NCBI GenBank assembly: GCA_038562555.1 | Contig: JBCFBK010000007.1 | Coordinates: 62,001-126,000, forward strand | Length of the DNA stretch: 64,000 nucleotides | Direction: 5' to 3' | Source: JBCFBK01 sp038562555 | Lineage (GTDB): Bacteria > Bacteroidota > Bacteroidia > Bacteroidales > Prolixibacteraceae | Position numbers and translations under genes: made by a program | Notes under the pieces: model-generated | What the model saw: only the letters and a program-made list of their open reading frames with translations | What the model was told of the DNA's origin: nothing | The model's database searches: none | Part shown: one piece after another, positions 17,705-26,611 of the stretch | Position numbering within the stretch: position 1 is the first letter of the stretch | How the letters are laid out: each line of letters starts with the position of its first letter

Positions 17705-18613
17705 CTATCGTTTCACAACCGAATTTGCGGTTTTCTTCAGATACGCTCCGAAATCGGCGGGCACTTTCTCCGGCACGAACTTCAGCCTGACAGGTGATTC
17801 ATCAAACAGAAAGGTGTACCAAACCAGCGAACCCAGAAAGCAGCCGGCCTCATTGGCATGATGAGAGTCAAACCCGAGTGTCGAATCTTTTTTCCAGAAA
17901 TAACCAACGTGCAGGGAGTTCGCCTGCTCCGGCACAGCGGGCCGGACAGCACTGCTTTCGTCAAATTCTTTATCCGGTTTATATCCCCACTTTTTGTCTG
18001 CGCTTACTTTCCAAAAAGCATCTCCCACAGGCATCAGATCAATATCCAGCTCACCGGCAACCGTACGGTATGCTGTCCGCGAGGCTTTCCACATTTCCTC
18101 CGCGCTTTGGGCATACCGGTTCTTTGCGATCTGCGTGAAATCCTTCGAATCGGTCCGGTAAGCCCAGGTTTGATGAAAAACGACTTTCGCATCCGGCTGG
18201 ATCGATTTAATAAAATCATACAACTTTTGAGCATATGGCCGGTAGGTATCCGGATCGCCAGAGTTCATTGAATTCTGTTGCAGGGTAACCACATCCCATT
18301 TCCCTTCCGACAAAAGCATCCGTAACGATTTCCCTTTGTACGCCCTACCTTTGGGATCGTCCGGATTATTCTCCGCCAGTTCGGCCAATTCCCAGTGTTT
18401 TTGCAGGGAACAGCCTCCAATTTCGGCCCGGCCGATGACCAGCGGATGATTACCTTCGGCCGCCAGCTGAGGCAGGTAACGTCCGGCATTTTGAGAAAAG
18501 CTGTTGCCGATCAGAAATAACCGCAGCGTGTCGGGTGCGTGCTGAGTGCTACCGGTAAAAAAACTTAACAGCAGCAAAACAGCAAACAGCGGTCTGATGA
18601 TTCCTCGTCTCAT
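17705..18613 (-). CDS. Exported DUF4886 / SGNH-hydrolase-like protein
   Basis: A 302-residue secreted protein with an N-terminal signal peptide (LFAVLLLLSFFTGSTQ). The first strand RLFLIGNSFSQNAG holds the GNSFS block (36-40) of DUF4886, a branch of the SGNH/GDSL fold in which Ser38 would be the nucleophile. GGCSLQKH, DVVTLQQNSMNSG and, near the end, DSHHANEAGCFLGSLVWY (candidate Asp/His) match the other family blocks. Such proteins are often encoded beside glycoside hydrolases and may remove ester groups, but no substrate is established. It lies 21 bp after the TIM-barrel gene and is probably the last gene of a Gfo/Idh - epimerase - DUF4886 operon. Confidence 0.85.
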   Translation of the reverse strand: MRRGIIRPLFAVLLLLSFFTGSTQHAPDTLRLFLIGNSFSQNAGRYLPQLAAEGNHPLVIGRAEIGGCSLQKHWELAELAENNPDDPKGRAYKGKSLRMLLSEGKWDVVTLQQNSMNSGDPDTYRPYAQKLYDFIKSIQPDAKVVFHQTWAYRTDSKDFTQIAKNRYAQSAEEMWKASRTAYRTVAGELDIDLMPVGDAFWKVSADKKWGYKPDKEFDESSAVRPAVPEQANSLHVGYFWKKDSTLGFDSHHANEAGCFLGSLVWYTFLFDESPVRLKFVPEKVPADFGAYLKKTANSVVKR

Positions 18614-18634
18614 AATTATACTTCTTGCCGGGGT

Positions 18635-19459
18635 TTATTTTGTAGCCTCGACCACTCCCCTGAAATAGCCGATCGATTCAGCAATTCCCATAAAGGGATT
18701 GGTCATGTCTTTTTCATGTTCCAGACTGCAGACACCGGTATAGTTCACCTTCCGAAGCATTTTTACAAACGCCGGGAAATCAATGACACCCCGTCCTATT
18801 TCGAGCGAATAACCAAGCTTGGTCGTACCGGTAACATCCTTGATATGAATATCAAATACGCGTGAATGGTATTTCTTCAGATCAGCAACCGGATCTTTGC
18901 CATTACGCGTGTCATGACCAACATCCAGGCACATCCCGATCCGGGGATCCAGATCTTTCACATGATCCCACACATCGTCGGCATCCGGATAAAGTTTGAT
19001 ATCGGGTCCATGCAAATGAATGGCATAATTAAAACCGTATTCCTTCACTTTTTTGTCGACATATGGAAGCAGTTCATAGTTCGGAACGCCCACGATCAGC
19101 TTCACACCCACCCGTTTGGCATACTCGAACCCCTTGTCAATATCTTCTTCACTCTTCATATAGATCGGACCTACGGCATAACCGGTCACGCCTTTTTCCT
19201 TCAGTTTGGCATGAAAGGCAGCGATTTGCTCGTCCGTGCTGTTCATGGGCAAATGGAAATCCTTGATACACAAATAATGGACGTCGGCCTTTTGCAGCGT
19301 TTCAAGGGTCTTATCCAGGTCAAACTTAACAAAAGTGTAACCGGCCATTCCTACTTTGAACGGTTCACCCGTCTCAGGGACGGGCTGCTGCCCCGGGCGC
19401 TCCTGCGCACTTGCAAAAACGAACGACAGGATAAACAAAAATAAAATGCTTTTCTTCAT
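18635..19459 (-). CDS. Exported sugar phosphate isomerase/epimerase-like TIM-barrel protein
   Basis: A 274-residue protein of the AP-endonuclease-2/xylose-isomerase-like TIM-barrel superfamily with a Sec signal peptide (LFLFILSFVFASAQ). It therefore works in the periplasm and not on sugar phosphates. Barrel and metal motifs are VGMAGYTFVKF, NYAIHLHGPD, MCLDVGHDTRNG, FDIHIKDVTG and CSLEHEKDM. Its upstream partner, 84 bp away, is a Tat-exported Gfo/Idh/MocA oxidoreductase. In Bacteroides, exported pairs of this kind work in a 3-keto-glycoside route in which the dehydrogenase makes a 3-keto sugar and the TIM-barrel enzyme eliminates the glycoside. That role here is inference. Confidence 0.85.
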   Translation of the reverse strand: MKKSILFLFILSFVFASAQERPGQQPVPETGEPFKVGMAGYTFVKFDLDKTLETLQKADVHYLCIKDFHLPMNSTDEQIAAFHAKLKEKGVTGYAVGPIYMKSEEDIDKGFEYAKRVGVKLIVGVPNYELLPYVDKKVKEYGFNYAIHLHGPDIKLYPDADDVWDHVKDLDPRIGMCLDVGHDTRNGKDPVADLKKYHSRVFDIHIKDVTGTTKLGYSLEIGRGVIDFPAFVKMLRKVNYTGVCSLEHEKDMTNPFMGIAESIGYFRGVVEATK

Positions 19460-19482
19460 AATTGATAGATTTTCAGACTTTC

Positions 19483-19535
19483 AGACGAAACAAAACTCCT
19501 GTTTCGTCTGGTCCCGTCTTGTGTCTTGATACTTG
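19483..19535. repeat. Inverted repeat plus CAAGACACAAGAC-type spacer repeat
   Basis: AGACGAAAC (19483-19491) and GTTTCGTCT (19501-19509) form a perfect 9-bp inverted repeat with a 9-nt loop, inside the 84-bp spacer between the oxidoreductase and epimerase genes. Directly after it, the 20-mer at 19516-19535 (gtcttgtgtcttgatacttg) is identical to 31634-31653 in another spacer 12 kb away. Confidence 0.7.
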
Positions 19536-19543
19536 ATACTGAT

Positions 19544-20983
19544 TTACAATTTATAAAACTCCTTCCACTCCTTGCGTGGTTTCGTACCCACCAGCAATTC
19601 GTTGGCGAGCTTATTGTTCGTGATCCGCTTTGTTTTACGGTCAAATAACAGTTTTGTGTTCATCTGCTGCGCCAGCACACCCAGATTGAAAACCTGGCTC
19701 AGCGGGCCGGCAACCTCAAAGGGAGAACGCGTTTTTTCCTTACCCTGGCATGCCAGCAGGAAATTAGCATAATGGTTCGAAGGGCTCAAGGGCACTTCGG
19801 GTAATTTCGAAGCCATGTCCTTTGCTTTTTCCTCCGGGATAATGGACAGCGTGCTGCCATGTGAACCGCCTTTAAAGATCAGGTCCTTGCTGTAAATGAT
19901 CTTACCCGGATTCAGCTTGGCTGGTTGTATCTTCCCGTTACTTGCCGGCGGAATGTTCGGATCAAGTTCCGATACGCCATATCCTTCAGGCACCTGTGGA
20001 ATATTATTTACGCCGTCGTACCAGGTAATTTCGACTGGCGGCATATCGCCCCGCTCAGGAAATTTAAACGATAAGGTCGATGACATCGGAAAGAAAAATG
20101 AATTATGCCCGGTGAGTTTAACCGGATCAACTTCATAAGGCAATCCCAGATTCAGGAATTCGTGGGCGGTATCCATAATATGCGCTCCCCAGTCGCCCAG
20201 CGCCCCCATGCCGAAGTCGTACCAGCAACGCCATTGTCCGTTTATGTAGTCGTGATTATAGTCATGAAGTTGCGCTCCCGAATGCCAGGTATCCCAGTCA
20301 AGTGTTTCAGGAACAGGCTCAGCAGGCGGAAAACTCCTGATATTCGGATCCCAGCCGTGCCAGCGCCGGGCGCCGTTCATATGAGCCGTGATGGCTGTAA
20401 CATCTTTAATAATTCCGGCTTCCTTCCAGGCTTTGAACTGGAAATAATTCCCTTCCGAATGTCCCTGGTTCCCCATTTGGGTTACAACACCGTATTTTTT
20501 GGCTCCGTCCATCATCAACTGCACTTCATTGAAGGTCCGGGCCATTGGTTTTTCAACATAAACATGTTTTCCCAGGCTCATGGCCAGCATGGTAATGGGG
20601 AAATGGGAATGGTCAGGAACACCGACGCTTACTGCATCGATCTTGTTGCCCATTTTATCGAACATCACGCGAAAATCCTGAAAGCGGGGAACATCGGGAA
20701 ACATACTCAATACTTTCTCCGTGTGCAGAGCGCCCATATCAACATCGCACAACGCAACAATATTACACAGGCCGGTGTCATATAAGGCCCTGATGATTTC
20801 ACCTCCGCGGTTTCCGATACCGCAACAGGCCAGGTTTACCCGCTCGCCTGCACTTACCGGTTTTGAGAAAGGAAGAACAGCTCCCGAAACCGTTCTGGTT
20901 AAAATAGTTGGAACGGCAGCCACGGCCGTTAACGTTAACGCTTTTTTTAAAAAAATGCGCCTTGACGATTCGTTTTGTTCCAT
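19544..20983 (-). CDS. Tat-exported Gfo/Idh/MocA-family oxidoreductase
   Basis: A 479-residue NAD(P)-dependent sugar oxidoreductase. The leader SSRRIFLKKALTLT has the twin-arginine export motif (R8-R9), so the enzyme is exported folded with its cofactor. The Rossmann start is VNLACCGIGNRGGEI (GxGxxG variant, about 49-63), and the family signature VEKPMARTFNE has the catalytic-site EKP at 144-146. The long C-terminal domain (WHGWDPNIRSFPP, GDWGAHIMDTAHEFL) is that of Bacteroidota/Planctomycete exported members. It probably oxidises a sugar or glycoside, possibly at C3, ahead of the TIM-barrel protein downstream. It diverges from the sigma factor at 21168 across 184 bp. Confidence 0.9.
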   Translation of the reverse strand: MEQNESSRRIFLKKALTLTAVAAVPTILTRTVSGAVLPFSKPVSAGERVNLACCGIGNRGGEIIRALYDTGLCNIVALCDVDMGALHTEKVLSMFPDVPRFQDFRVMFDKMGNKIDAVSVGVPDHSHFPITMLAMSLGKHVYVEKPMARTFNEVQLMMDGAKKYGVVTQMGNQGHSEGNYFQFKAWKEAGIIKDVTAITAHMNGARRWHGWDPNIRSFPPAEPVPETLDWDTWHSGAQLHDYNHDYINGQWRCWYDFGMGALGDWGAHIMDTAHEFLNLGLPYEVDPVKLTGHNSFFFPMSSTLSFKFPERGDMPPVEITWYDGVNNIPQVPEGYGVSELDPNIPPASNGKIQPAKLNPGKIIYSKDLIFKGGSHGSTLSIIPEEKAKDMASKLPEVPLSPSNHYANFLLACQGKEKTRSPFEVAGPLSQVFNLGVLAQQMNTKLLFDRKTKRITNNKLANELLVGTKPRKEWKEFYKL

Positions 20984-21167
20984 TTGTTATAGAAATTAGT
21001 TGTTTTAGGTAAATAAAATTTGGCTTAAAAGTATCAATTTTGAACCAGAAATAAATACGGAAATACAAAAAACATGGGACAACGGCATGTTTTTAGACAG
21101 CTTGCAATTAAATGAACCAGGACAGGTTTCAATTACAAATCGGTTAATTTAGGACATTGCCTCCTTT

Positions 21168-21788
21168 GTGTCGGATGCGAAAAAAGGAAATTTCCTATCT
21201 TCGAAGCTTATATTGAAAACTGGTTTGAACGAGAAGCACCTGATATCCGGATTAAACAGCCAAAACAAAGTCGTGTTTGACTTTATTTTCAACTATTATT
21301 ACTCAGGACTCTGCGCCTATGCCCGGAGGTGGGTCACCGCCCCCGATATCGCGGAAGATCTGGTTCAGGATTTCTTTGTCTGGCTCTGGATTGATGGTTC
21401 AAGCCTAAAGATCAATACTTCGCTTAAATCTTACCTGTTCACCGCGGTGAAAAATAAAGCCGTAAATCATCTTAAACACGTCCGGGTAAAGGAGCAGTAT
21501 GGAATCCGGATCATGCAGGAGATCCGGGAGCACGATTATGCCGGCTGGGAGTTTTCAGAACCGGAACTCATTGAATTGATTGAACAAGGTCTGGAAAAGC
21601 TGCCTCCGCGATGCAGGGAGATCTTCATCATGAGCCGGTTTGAGGGAAAGGACAACGCAGCAATTGCCGAAACATTGAAGCTATCGAAAAGGACCGTGGA
21701 ACTGCAGATCAGCAATGCGTTAAAGGTTCTTCGTACGGAATTGAAAGATTATCTTCCGTCGGCTTTACTCCTTTGGATAATCAGGTAA
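21168..21788 (+). CDS. ECF RNA polymerase sigma-70 factor
   Basis: A sigma factor of up to 206 residues. Region 2 is DIAEDLVQDFFVWLW with LKSYLFTAVKNKAVNHLKH, and region 4 is LPPRCREIFIMSRFEGKDNAAIAETLKLSKRTVELQISNALKVLR. The hydrophobic end ALLLWIIR is typical. It should activate the FecR/STN-SusC/SusD genes that follow. The start is uncertain: the longest frame begins with GTG at 21168, no ATG exists before region 2, and in-frame TTG codons near residues 16 and 20 are alternatives. No convincing TAnnTTTG box was found in the 184-bp divergent gap. Confidence 0.9.
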   Translation: MSDAKKGNFLSSKLILKTGLNEKHLISGLNSQNKVVFDFIFNYYYSGLCAYARRWVTAPDIAEDLVQDFFVWLWIDGSSLKINTSLKSYLFTAVKNKAVNHLKHVRVKEQYGIRIMQEIREHDYAGWEFSEPELIELIEQGLEKLPPRCREIFIMSRFEGKDNAAIAETLKLSKRTVELQISNALKVLRTELKDYLPSALLLWIIR

Positions 21789-21856
21789 GAAAATCATTCC
21801 CTCGATATGTGTTTTGTCCTTCTGAGTTGTCGTAAGAATATAACACGACTAAAAGG

Positions 21857-23086
21857 ATGAAACAATCCGATCATATCGACACCATACTTCCCGCTTATTT
21901 TTGCGGGAAGCTGAGTCCGGAACAGAAGCAGATCATCGAAGCCTGGAAAAACGCTTCGGAAGAAAACGGTCTTATTTTCAAAAAAGCGGAGAGTGTCTGG
22001 AAAGGACTGGACCTGCTTCGGGAAATGAGGACCTATGATACCGGCCGGGCGCTGTTGAAAGTACACGCCGCGATTCTTCGCGAACAGGCTCTACCGGATC
22101 CCAATGTTTCGGGAAATGCTCAGATTGAGCCTGACCATAATCAGACACTGCCCTATACTGCCGGACAGGCAAGGCTTTCAATACGGGCAAGACAAGGACA
22201 AACCATGGAATACCCTGCCGACAGGGAACCACATCTTTCAAAAACCGGCCAACCCGAGAAGTCAGGAGATTTTCAAACAATCCGGCATAAGGGATTCCTT
22301 TTTTACTGGCAGCGCATTGCGGCCATTCTACTCCTCCCCGTGATCTTTTTTGGCATCGCTTATTATTTTATCAACGACAAAACCGACAGCGGGACGGCAG
22401 CCTGGCAAACCATTTCCACTCCCCCAGGCGTCAAATCACAGACGCAGCTTCCCGACGGCACAAAGGTCTGGCTCAATTCAGACACCCGCTTAAGCTACCC
22501 GGTCACCTTTGCCCATAACAGACGCCAGGTGAAACTGGAAGGTGAAGCCTTCTTTGAAGTGGTGAAAAATAGCCGGCAACCCTTCTGTGTCGATTTGGGC
22601 AAGATCGGAATCGAAGTGACCGGAACCGCGTTTAATGCCATCAACTATATCGGCGAAAAACAAACCGAGGTGATCCTGACTTCTGGGAAAATCAATCTTC
22701 TTGATCAACATGGTAATAAACGCCGGCTTGTGACTGAAATGACCCCCGGCGAAAAAGCGATTTTCAGGGAGTCGTCCGGCAAAATAGCCATCCAGCGGGT
22801 GGACACCGACAAATACACGTCCTGGATACACGGCCGGCTGGTTTTCCGGGATGACGCCATGGCTGAAGTAATCAGGCGACTGAACCGCTGGTTCAATGTT
22901 GAAATAGAAATTCCGGATTCGGAAATAGCCCAATACGTGTACACGGCAACCTTCAGTGACGAAACCATCGAGCAGATCCTGGACCTGTTCAAAAGGACCT
23001 CTCCTGTTCAGTACACCGTGATCCCGGCTCCGCGAAATGATGACGGCAGCTTCGGAAAACAGCGAATAATTTTAAAACCCCGGTAA
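21857..23086 (+). CDS. FecR-family anti-sigma factor / sigma regulator
   Basis: A 409-residue inner-membrane sigma regulator 68 bp after the sigma gene. A cytoplasmic N-terminal part (LPAYFCGKLSPEQKQIIEAWKNASEE) and a longer than usual linker precede the membrane segment near 150-172 (WQRIAAILLLPVIFFGIAYYF). The FecR domain (TPPGVKSQTQLPDGTKVWLNSDTRLSYP, VKLEGEAFFEV, IEVTGTAFNAINY, TSGKINL) and a DUF4974 C-terminal domain (MAEVIRRLNRWFNVEIEI, FSDETIEQILDLFKRT) follow. It relays the substrate state of the STN-SusC at 23226 to the sigma factor. Confidence 0.93.
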   Translation: MKQSDHIDTILPAYFCGKLSPEQKQIIEAWKNASEENGLIFKKAESVWKGLDLLREMRTYDTGRALLKVHAAILREQALPDPNVSGNAQIEPDHNQTLPYTAGQARLSIRARQGQTMEYPADREPHLSKTGQPEKSGDFQTIRHKGFLFYWQRIAAILLLPVIFFGIAYYFINDKTDSGTAAWQTISTPPGVKSQTQLPDGTKVWLNSDTRLSYPVTFAHNRRQVKLEGEAFFEVVKNSRQPFCVDLGKIGIEVTGTAFNAINYIGEKQTEVILTSGKINLLDQHGNKRRLVTEMTPGEKAIFRESSGKIAIQRVDTDKYTSWIHGRLVFRDDAMAEVIRRLNRWFNVEIEIPDSEIAQYVYTATFSDETIEQILDLFKRTSPVQYTVIPAPRNDDGSFGKQRIILKPR

Positions 23087-23142
23087 ATCTGATGCCTATG
23101 CGATAAACACGTTGATCCAACCAAAAAAGTTCACGAAAAAGA

Positions 23143-23162
23143 GGAGATGTTGGCCCATCTCC
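23143..23162 (+). terminator. Short stem-loop between fecR and susC
   Basis: GGAGATG (23143-23149) and CATCTCC (23156-23162) form a 7-bp stem with a 6-nt loop in the 139-bp gap between the FecR and SusC genes. There is no T-run behind it, so it may be an attenuator or an mRNA 5'-end structure and not a true terminator. Confidence 0.3.
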
Positions 23163-23225
23163 CCTTTAAGAAATTTCAGCCCAAAAGGCTAAAAATGAAT
23201 TGTTATACAAATCAGTTACAAACCT

Positions 23226-26200
23226 ATGAAAAAATTAGAAATTTTAATGATTTCCAGGCTGATTATGGTCTGGAAATCCAAGTTATTTATTACGATGAGA
23301 TTAACATTGCTTGCTTTGCTTCTGGCTGTATTTCAGGGCTTTGCTCTTAATTCAGGCGCCCAGAACACGCGTCTGACACTGAAAATGGACAATAGCTCCA
23401 TTAAAAATGTACTGAACACGATTGAAGAACAGACAGATTATTTTTTTCTGTATAACAGTACCCTGATCGATGTGGAACAGAAAGTTTCGATCGACATCCG
23501 CAACCAGCCAATTAAAAACGTGCTGCAACAGCTTTTTGACGGAAACGGCATCTCCTGGGAGATTATCGACCGGCAGATCCTGCTCTCGGGCCTGAGCAGA
23601 AACACAGACCAATCCCGCCAGATGAAAGTCACCGGACAGGTTCTGGATGCACAGGGAGTTCCTTTGCCAGGCGTTTCGGTAGTCATTAAAAGCACCACAC
23701 AGGGAACGATCACCGACGTCAATGGCCATTATTCACTGCCCAACGTGCCCGCCGGCGCCACCCTTGTTTTTTCATTTGTGGGAATGACAACCCAGGAAAT
23801 ACTCGTAGGGAACCGCAGTCAGATTAATCTGACCCTTGAAGAAGAAACGCTGGGACTGGAAGAAGTAGTCGCCATTGGTTATCGCACCCAAAAACGAGAG
23901 AGCCTGACGGGTTCAGTTTCGATGCTCGATATGGCGAAAAAAGAAAATACACCGATCACCAATGCCAGTCAGGCACTGCACGGGATGTCAGGCCTCTGGG
24001 TAAATCAGGCGGGAGGAAAACCCGGGCAGGATGTTGCTACCATCAGGATCAGGGGCGTCGGAACAACAAATAACAGCGCCCCGCTTGTGCTGGTAGACGG
24101 AATTGAATATAACATGAACGAGATCAATCCGGCGACCATCGAAAGCATAACCGTATTAAAAGATGCATCAGCGGCCATATACGGTTCCAGGGCTGCCAAC
24201 GGGGTGATTCTGGTCACGACTAAAAAAGGCAAAAAGGGAAAAACAATCATTGATTATAACTTTTCACACGGCATTCAGGATATCACCTACCTGCCCGATG
24301 TGGTCTGGGACCCAATCCAATATATGCAACTCAGAAATCAGGCCCTGCTCAATGAGGGAAAAACGCAGGTCACCTACAGTGAAGCGCAGATTGAAGAATA
24401 CCGCACCGGAATGGCAACGGATCACTATACATATCCGCAGTTAAACTGGTTTGACCTGGTTACCAAAAATGGCTACCTGCAACAGCATAGTTTGCGAATT
24501 TCAGGAGGAAGCGAACGCTCGGAATACAGTCTCACCCTGGGCTACATGGATCAGGACGGGATCCTGATCGAAAATAATCATGCCAACCGCTATTCCATGG
24601 ATTTAAATTACACCATTGATGTCAGTGACCGGATAAAGGTTGGCGCTACCATAAAAGCGAACTACCGGAAATACGATGAAAACGCGCACGGGACCAGTTA
24701 CTTTTTTAACCGTTTCATGCGGGTACTGCCCATCTTTACACCATATCTGGAAGATGGCCGGTACGGGAACGCTGTGTTTGCCACTCCGGGACGCAATGCT
24801 GTCGAAAACCTGATGATGCTGGTCAAGGAAGGGAAAAACGAACACGTGGCGCAGCGCATTCTGACCAAGGTGTTCGCAGATTTCCGCCTTCCGTTTGATC
24901 TGACTTACAGCATGAACCTCGGTATTGATAAACTGGATGGCTATGCCCGGCAATTCATCCCTTTTCTGACCACCTACAATCCGAAAACCAAGGTCCCCTA
25001 CTATTACAGCAGTAACCCGTATGCGCAAAATTACGATGATAACGACATGAATCTGACCTTTTACCACACCTTAAGCTGGCAACATCAGTTCAACGGCAAA
25101 CATAACCTTGAACTCATGGCAGGGAACAGTTACATGAAGTTTGACGACAGTCAGTTCACAGCGCGGAACTATGGATACTTCGACAATGCCCTGACTGATA
25201 TTGACGCCGGCTCGCGTGATCCACAGGTCTCAGGCGATGTTACTGAAGACGCATTACTGTCTTACTTCAGCAGGATTAACTACAATTTTAACGAAAAATA
25301 CCTGCTCGACGTCACCTTCCGCCTCGATGGTTCTTCCCGTTTTGGATCCGGAAACCGATGGGGATTCTTTCATGGAACCTCTGTCGGCTGGCGCATCGAC
25401 AAGGAATCGTTCTTCCGGAGTGCCGGGCTTGATTTTATCGAGCTGCTAAAATTAAGGGCCTCATACGGACAACTGGGAAATCAGGCAGTGAGCTTATATA
25501 GTTATCTGAACACCGTTAACCTCGGTCACGACTACTCTTTTAATAATCAAATCAGTGCCGGTTCGGCGATTACCAATTATTCCGATCCAAGGGTTTCATG
25601 GGAAACAACCACATCCTATAATGCCGGGTTCGATTTTTCGGGATGGGGAGGCAAAATGGGAGTGTCGTTCGATGTCTTCAAAAAACGCACCTCCGACATT
25701 CTGCGCCCGGTTGCCATACCCTCGCAGGTAGGTGACTTGACCGGACCAACGACCAATGTCGGAACTGTCGACAACAAGGGCTTTGAACTTGAGATCAGCC
25801 ATCGCAACACAATAAAAGACTTCCGTTACGGTATTTCGGCGCAGTTAAGCTACGTCAAAAATGAAGTAATCGATCTGAACGGGGAAGAAATCATCAGCGG
25901 AAGAAGGATCACCAGGGAAGGACATCCCATTAATGCCTACTACCTGTATGAAGCTGAAGGCATTTACCAAAATGCTGAAGAAATAGCCAACAGTGCAACC
26001 GTAAGTACCAATGTGAAACCGGGGTACCTGCGATACAAAGATCAGGGTGAAGGCGATGGCAAGATCAATGGCGATGACCGGATCATTACAGGCAACTCTA
26101 TTCCGAAGTATAACTACGGGTTTAATGTAAACCTGGGCTATAAAGGGATTCAACTGGACGCATTTTTCCAGGGAGTTCAGGATGTTGATATTTATCCCAC

Positions 26201-26585
26201 GGCAAACCTGGCATATCCTATCAACAATGGTGCGGGAATCACGAAGAAATGGGCAACAGGTACCTGGTCTGACAGCAATAAAAGCGCAACACTGCCGCTC
26301 CTGACCACACCACAGGGCGCTCCCGAAAATTACCAAAACTCAACCTTCTGGCTCAAGGACGCTTCCTACCTGCGCCTGAAGAATGTTCAGCTAAGCTATG
26401 ATCTGCCTGCCCGCTGGTTGTCACGGCTATCCATGAGTAAGTTTACCCTGTTTATCAATGGTGAAAACCTGCTCACTTTTTCCAAATTCGATGAATTTGA
26501 TCCGGAAAAAGACATCACCAACGACACCCTGTACGAATACCCTTCGTTGAAAACCTATAGTTTCGGATTCAAAGCCACTTTTTAA
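23226..26585 (+). CDS. SusC/RagA-family TonB-dependent transporter with STN signalling domain
   Basis: A 1119-residue outer-membrane importer. The leader (to about residue 46) contains several Met; I kept the first ATG, MKKLEIL. An STN domain at about 48-122 (TRLTLKMDNSSIKNVLNTI, TDYFFLYNS) is followed by a CarboxypepD-reg-like domain (VTGQVLDAQGVPLPGVSVV, LVFSFVGM) and EEVVAIGYRTQKRESLTGS. The plug (IRIRGVGTTNNSAPLVLVDG, VLKDASAAIYGSRAANGVILVTT) and barrel end in TYSFGFKATF. With the sigma and FecR genes upstream it forms a complete signalling importer. Downstream SusD, DUF6528 and phosphoesterase genes are probably its partners. Substrate unknown. Confidence 0.95.
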   Translation: MKKLEILMISRLIMVWKSKLFITMRLTLLALLLAVFQGFALNSGAQNTRLTLKMDNSSIKNVLNTIEEQTDYFFLYNSTLIDVEQKVSIDIRNQPIKNVLQQLFDGNGISWEIIDRQILLSGLSRNTDQSRQMKVTGQVLDAQGVPLPGVSVVIKSTTQGTITDVNGHYSLPNVPAGATLVFSFVGMTTQEILVGNRSQINLTLEEETLGLEEVVAIGYRTQKRESLTGSVSMLDMAKKENTPITNASQALHGMSGLWVNQAGGKPGQDVATIRIRGVGTTNNSAPLVLVDGIEYNMNEINPATIESITVLKDASAAIYGSRAANGVILVTTKKGKKGKTIIDYNFSHGIQDITYLPDVVWDPIQYMQLRNQALLNEGKTQVTYSEAQIEEYRTGMATDHYTYPQLNWFDLVTKNGYLQQHSLRISGGSERSEYSLTLGYMDQDGILIENNHANRYSMDLNYTIDVSDRIKVGATIKANYRKYDENAHGTSYFFNRFMRVLPIFTPYLEDGRYGNAVFATPGRNAVENLMMLVKEGKNEHVAQRILTKVFADFRLPFDLTYSMNLGIDKLDGYARQFIPFLTTYNPKTKVPYYYSSNPYAQNYDDNDMNLTFYHTLSWQHQFNGKHNLELMAGNSYMKFDDSQFTARNYGYFDNALTDIDAGSRDPQVSGDVTEDALLSYFSRINYNFNEKYLLDVTFRLDGSSRFGSGNRWGFFHGTSVGWRIDKESFFRSAGLDFIELLKLRASYGQLGNQAVSLYSYLNTVNLGHDYSFNNQISAGSAITNYSDPRVSWETTTSYNAGFDFSGWGGKMGVSFDVFKKRTSDILRPVAIPSQVGDLTGPTTNVGTVDNKGFELEISHRNTIKDFRYGISAQLSYVKNEVIDLNGEEIISGRRITREGHPINAYYLYEAEGIYQNAEEIANSATVSTNVKPGYLRYKDQGEGDGKINGDDRIITGNSIPKYNYGFNVNLGYKGIQLDAFFQGVQDVDIYPTANLAYPINNGAGITKKWATGTWSDSNKSATLPLLTTPQGAPENYQNSTFWLKDASYLRLKNVQLSYDLPARWLSRLSMSKFTLFINGENLLTFSKFDEFDPEKDITNDTLYEYPSLKTYSFGFKATF

Positions 26586-26611
26586 CCATATGACAATCAA
26601 AAAAGAGAAAA

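Noticed and set aside
20105..20785. Plus-strand open frame of 226 codons
   Set aside because: Antisense to the Gfo/Idh/MocA gene, which shows the Tat motif, GxGxxG and EKP. No recognisable protein in the plus frame.
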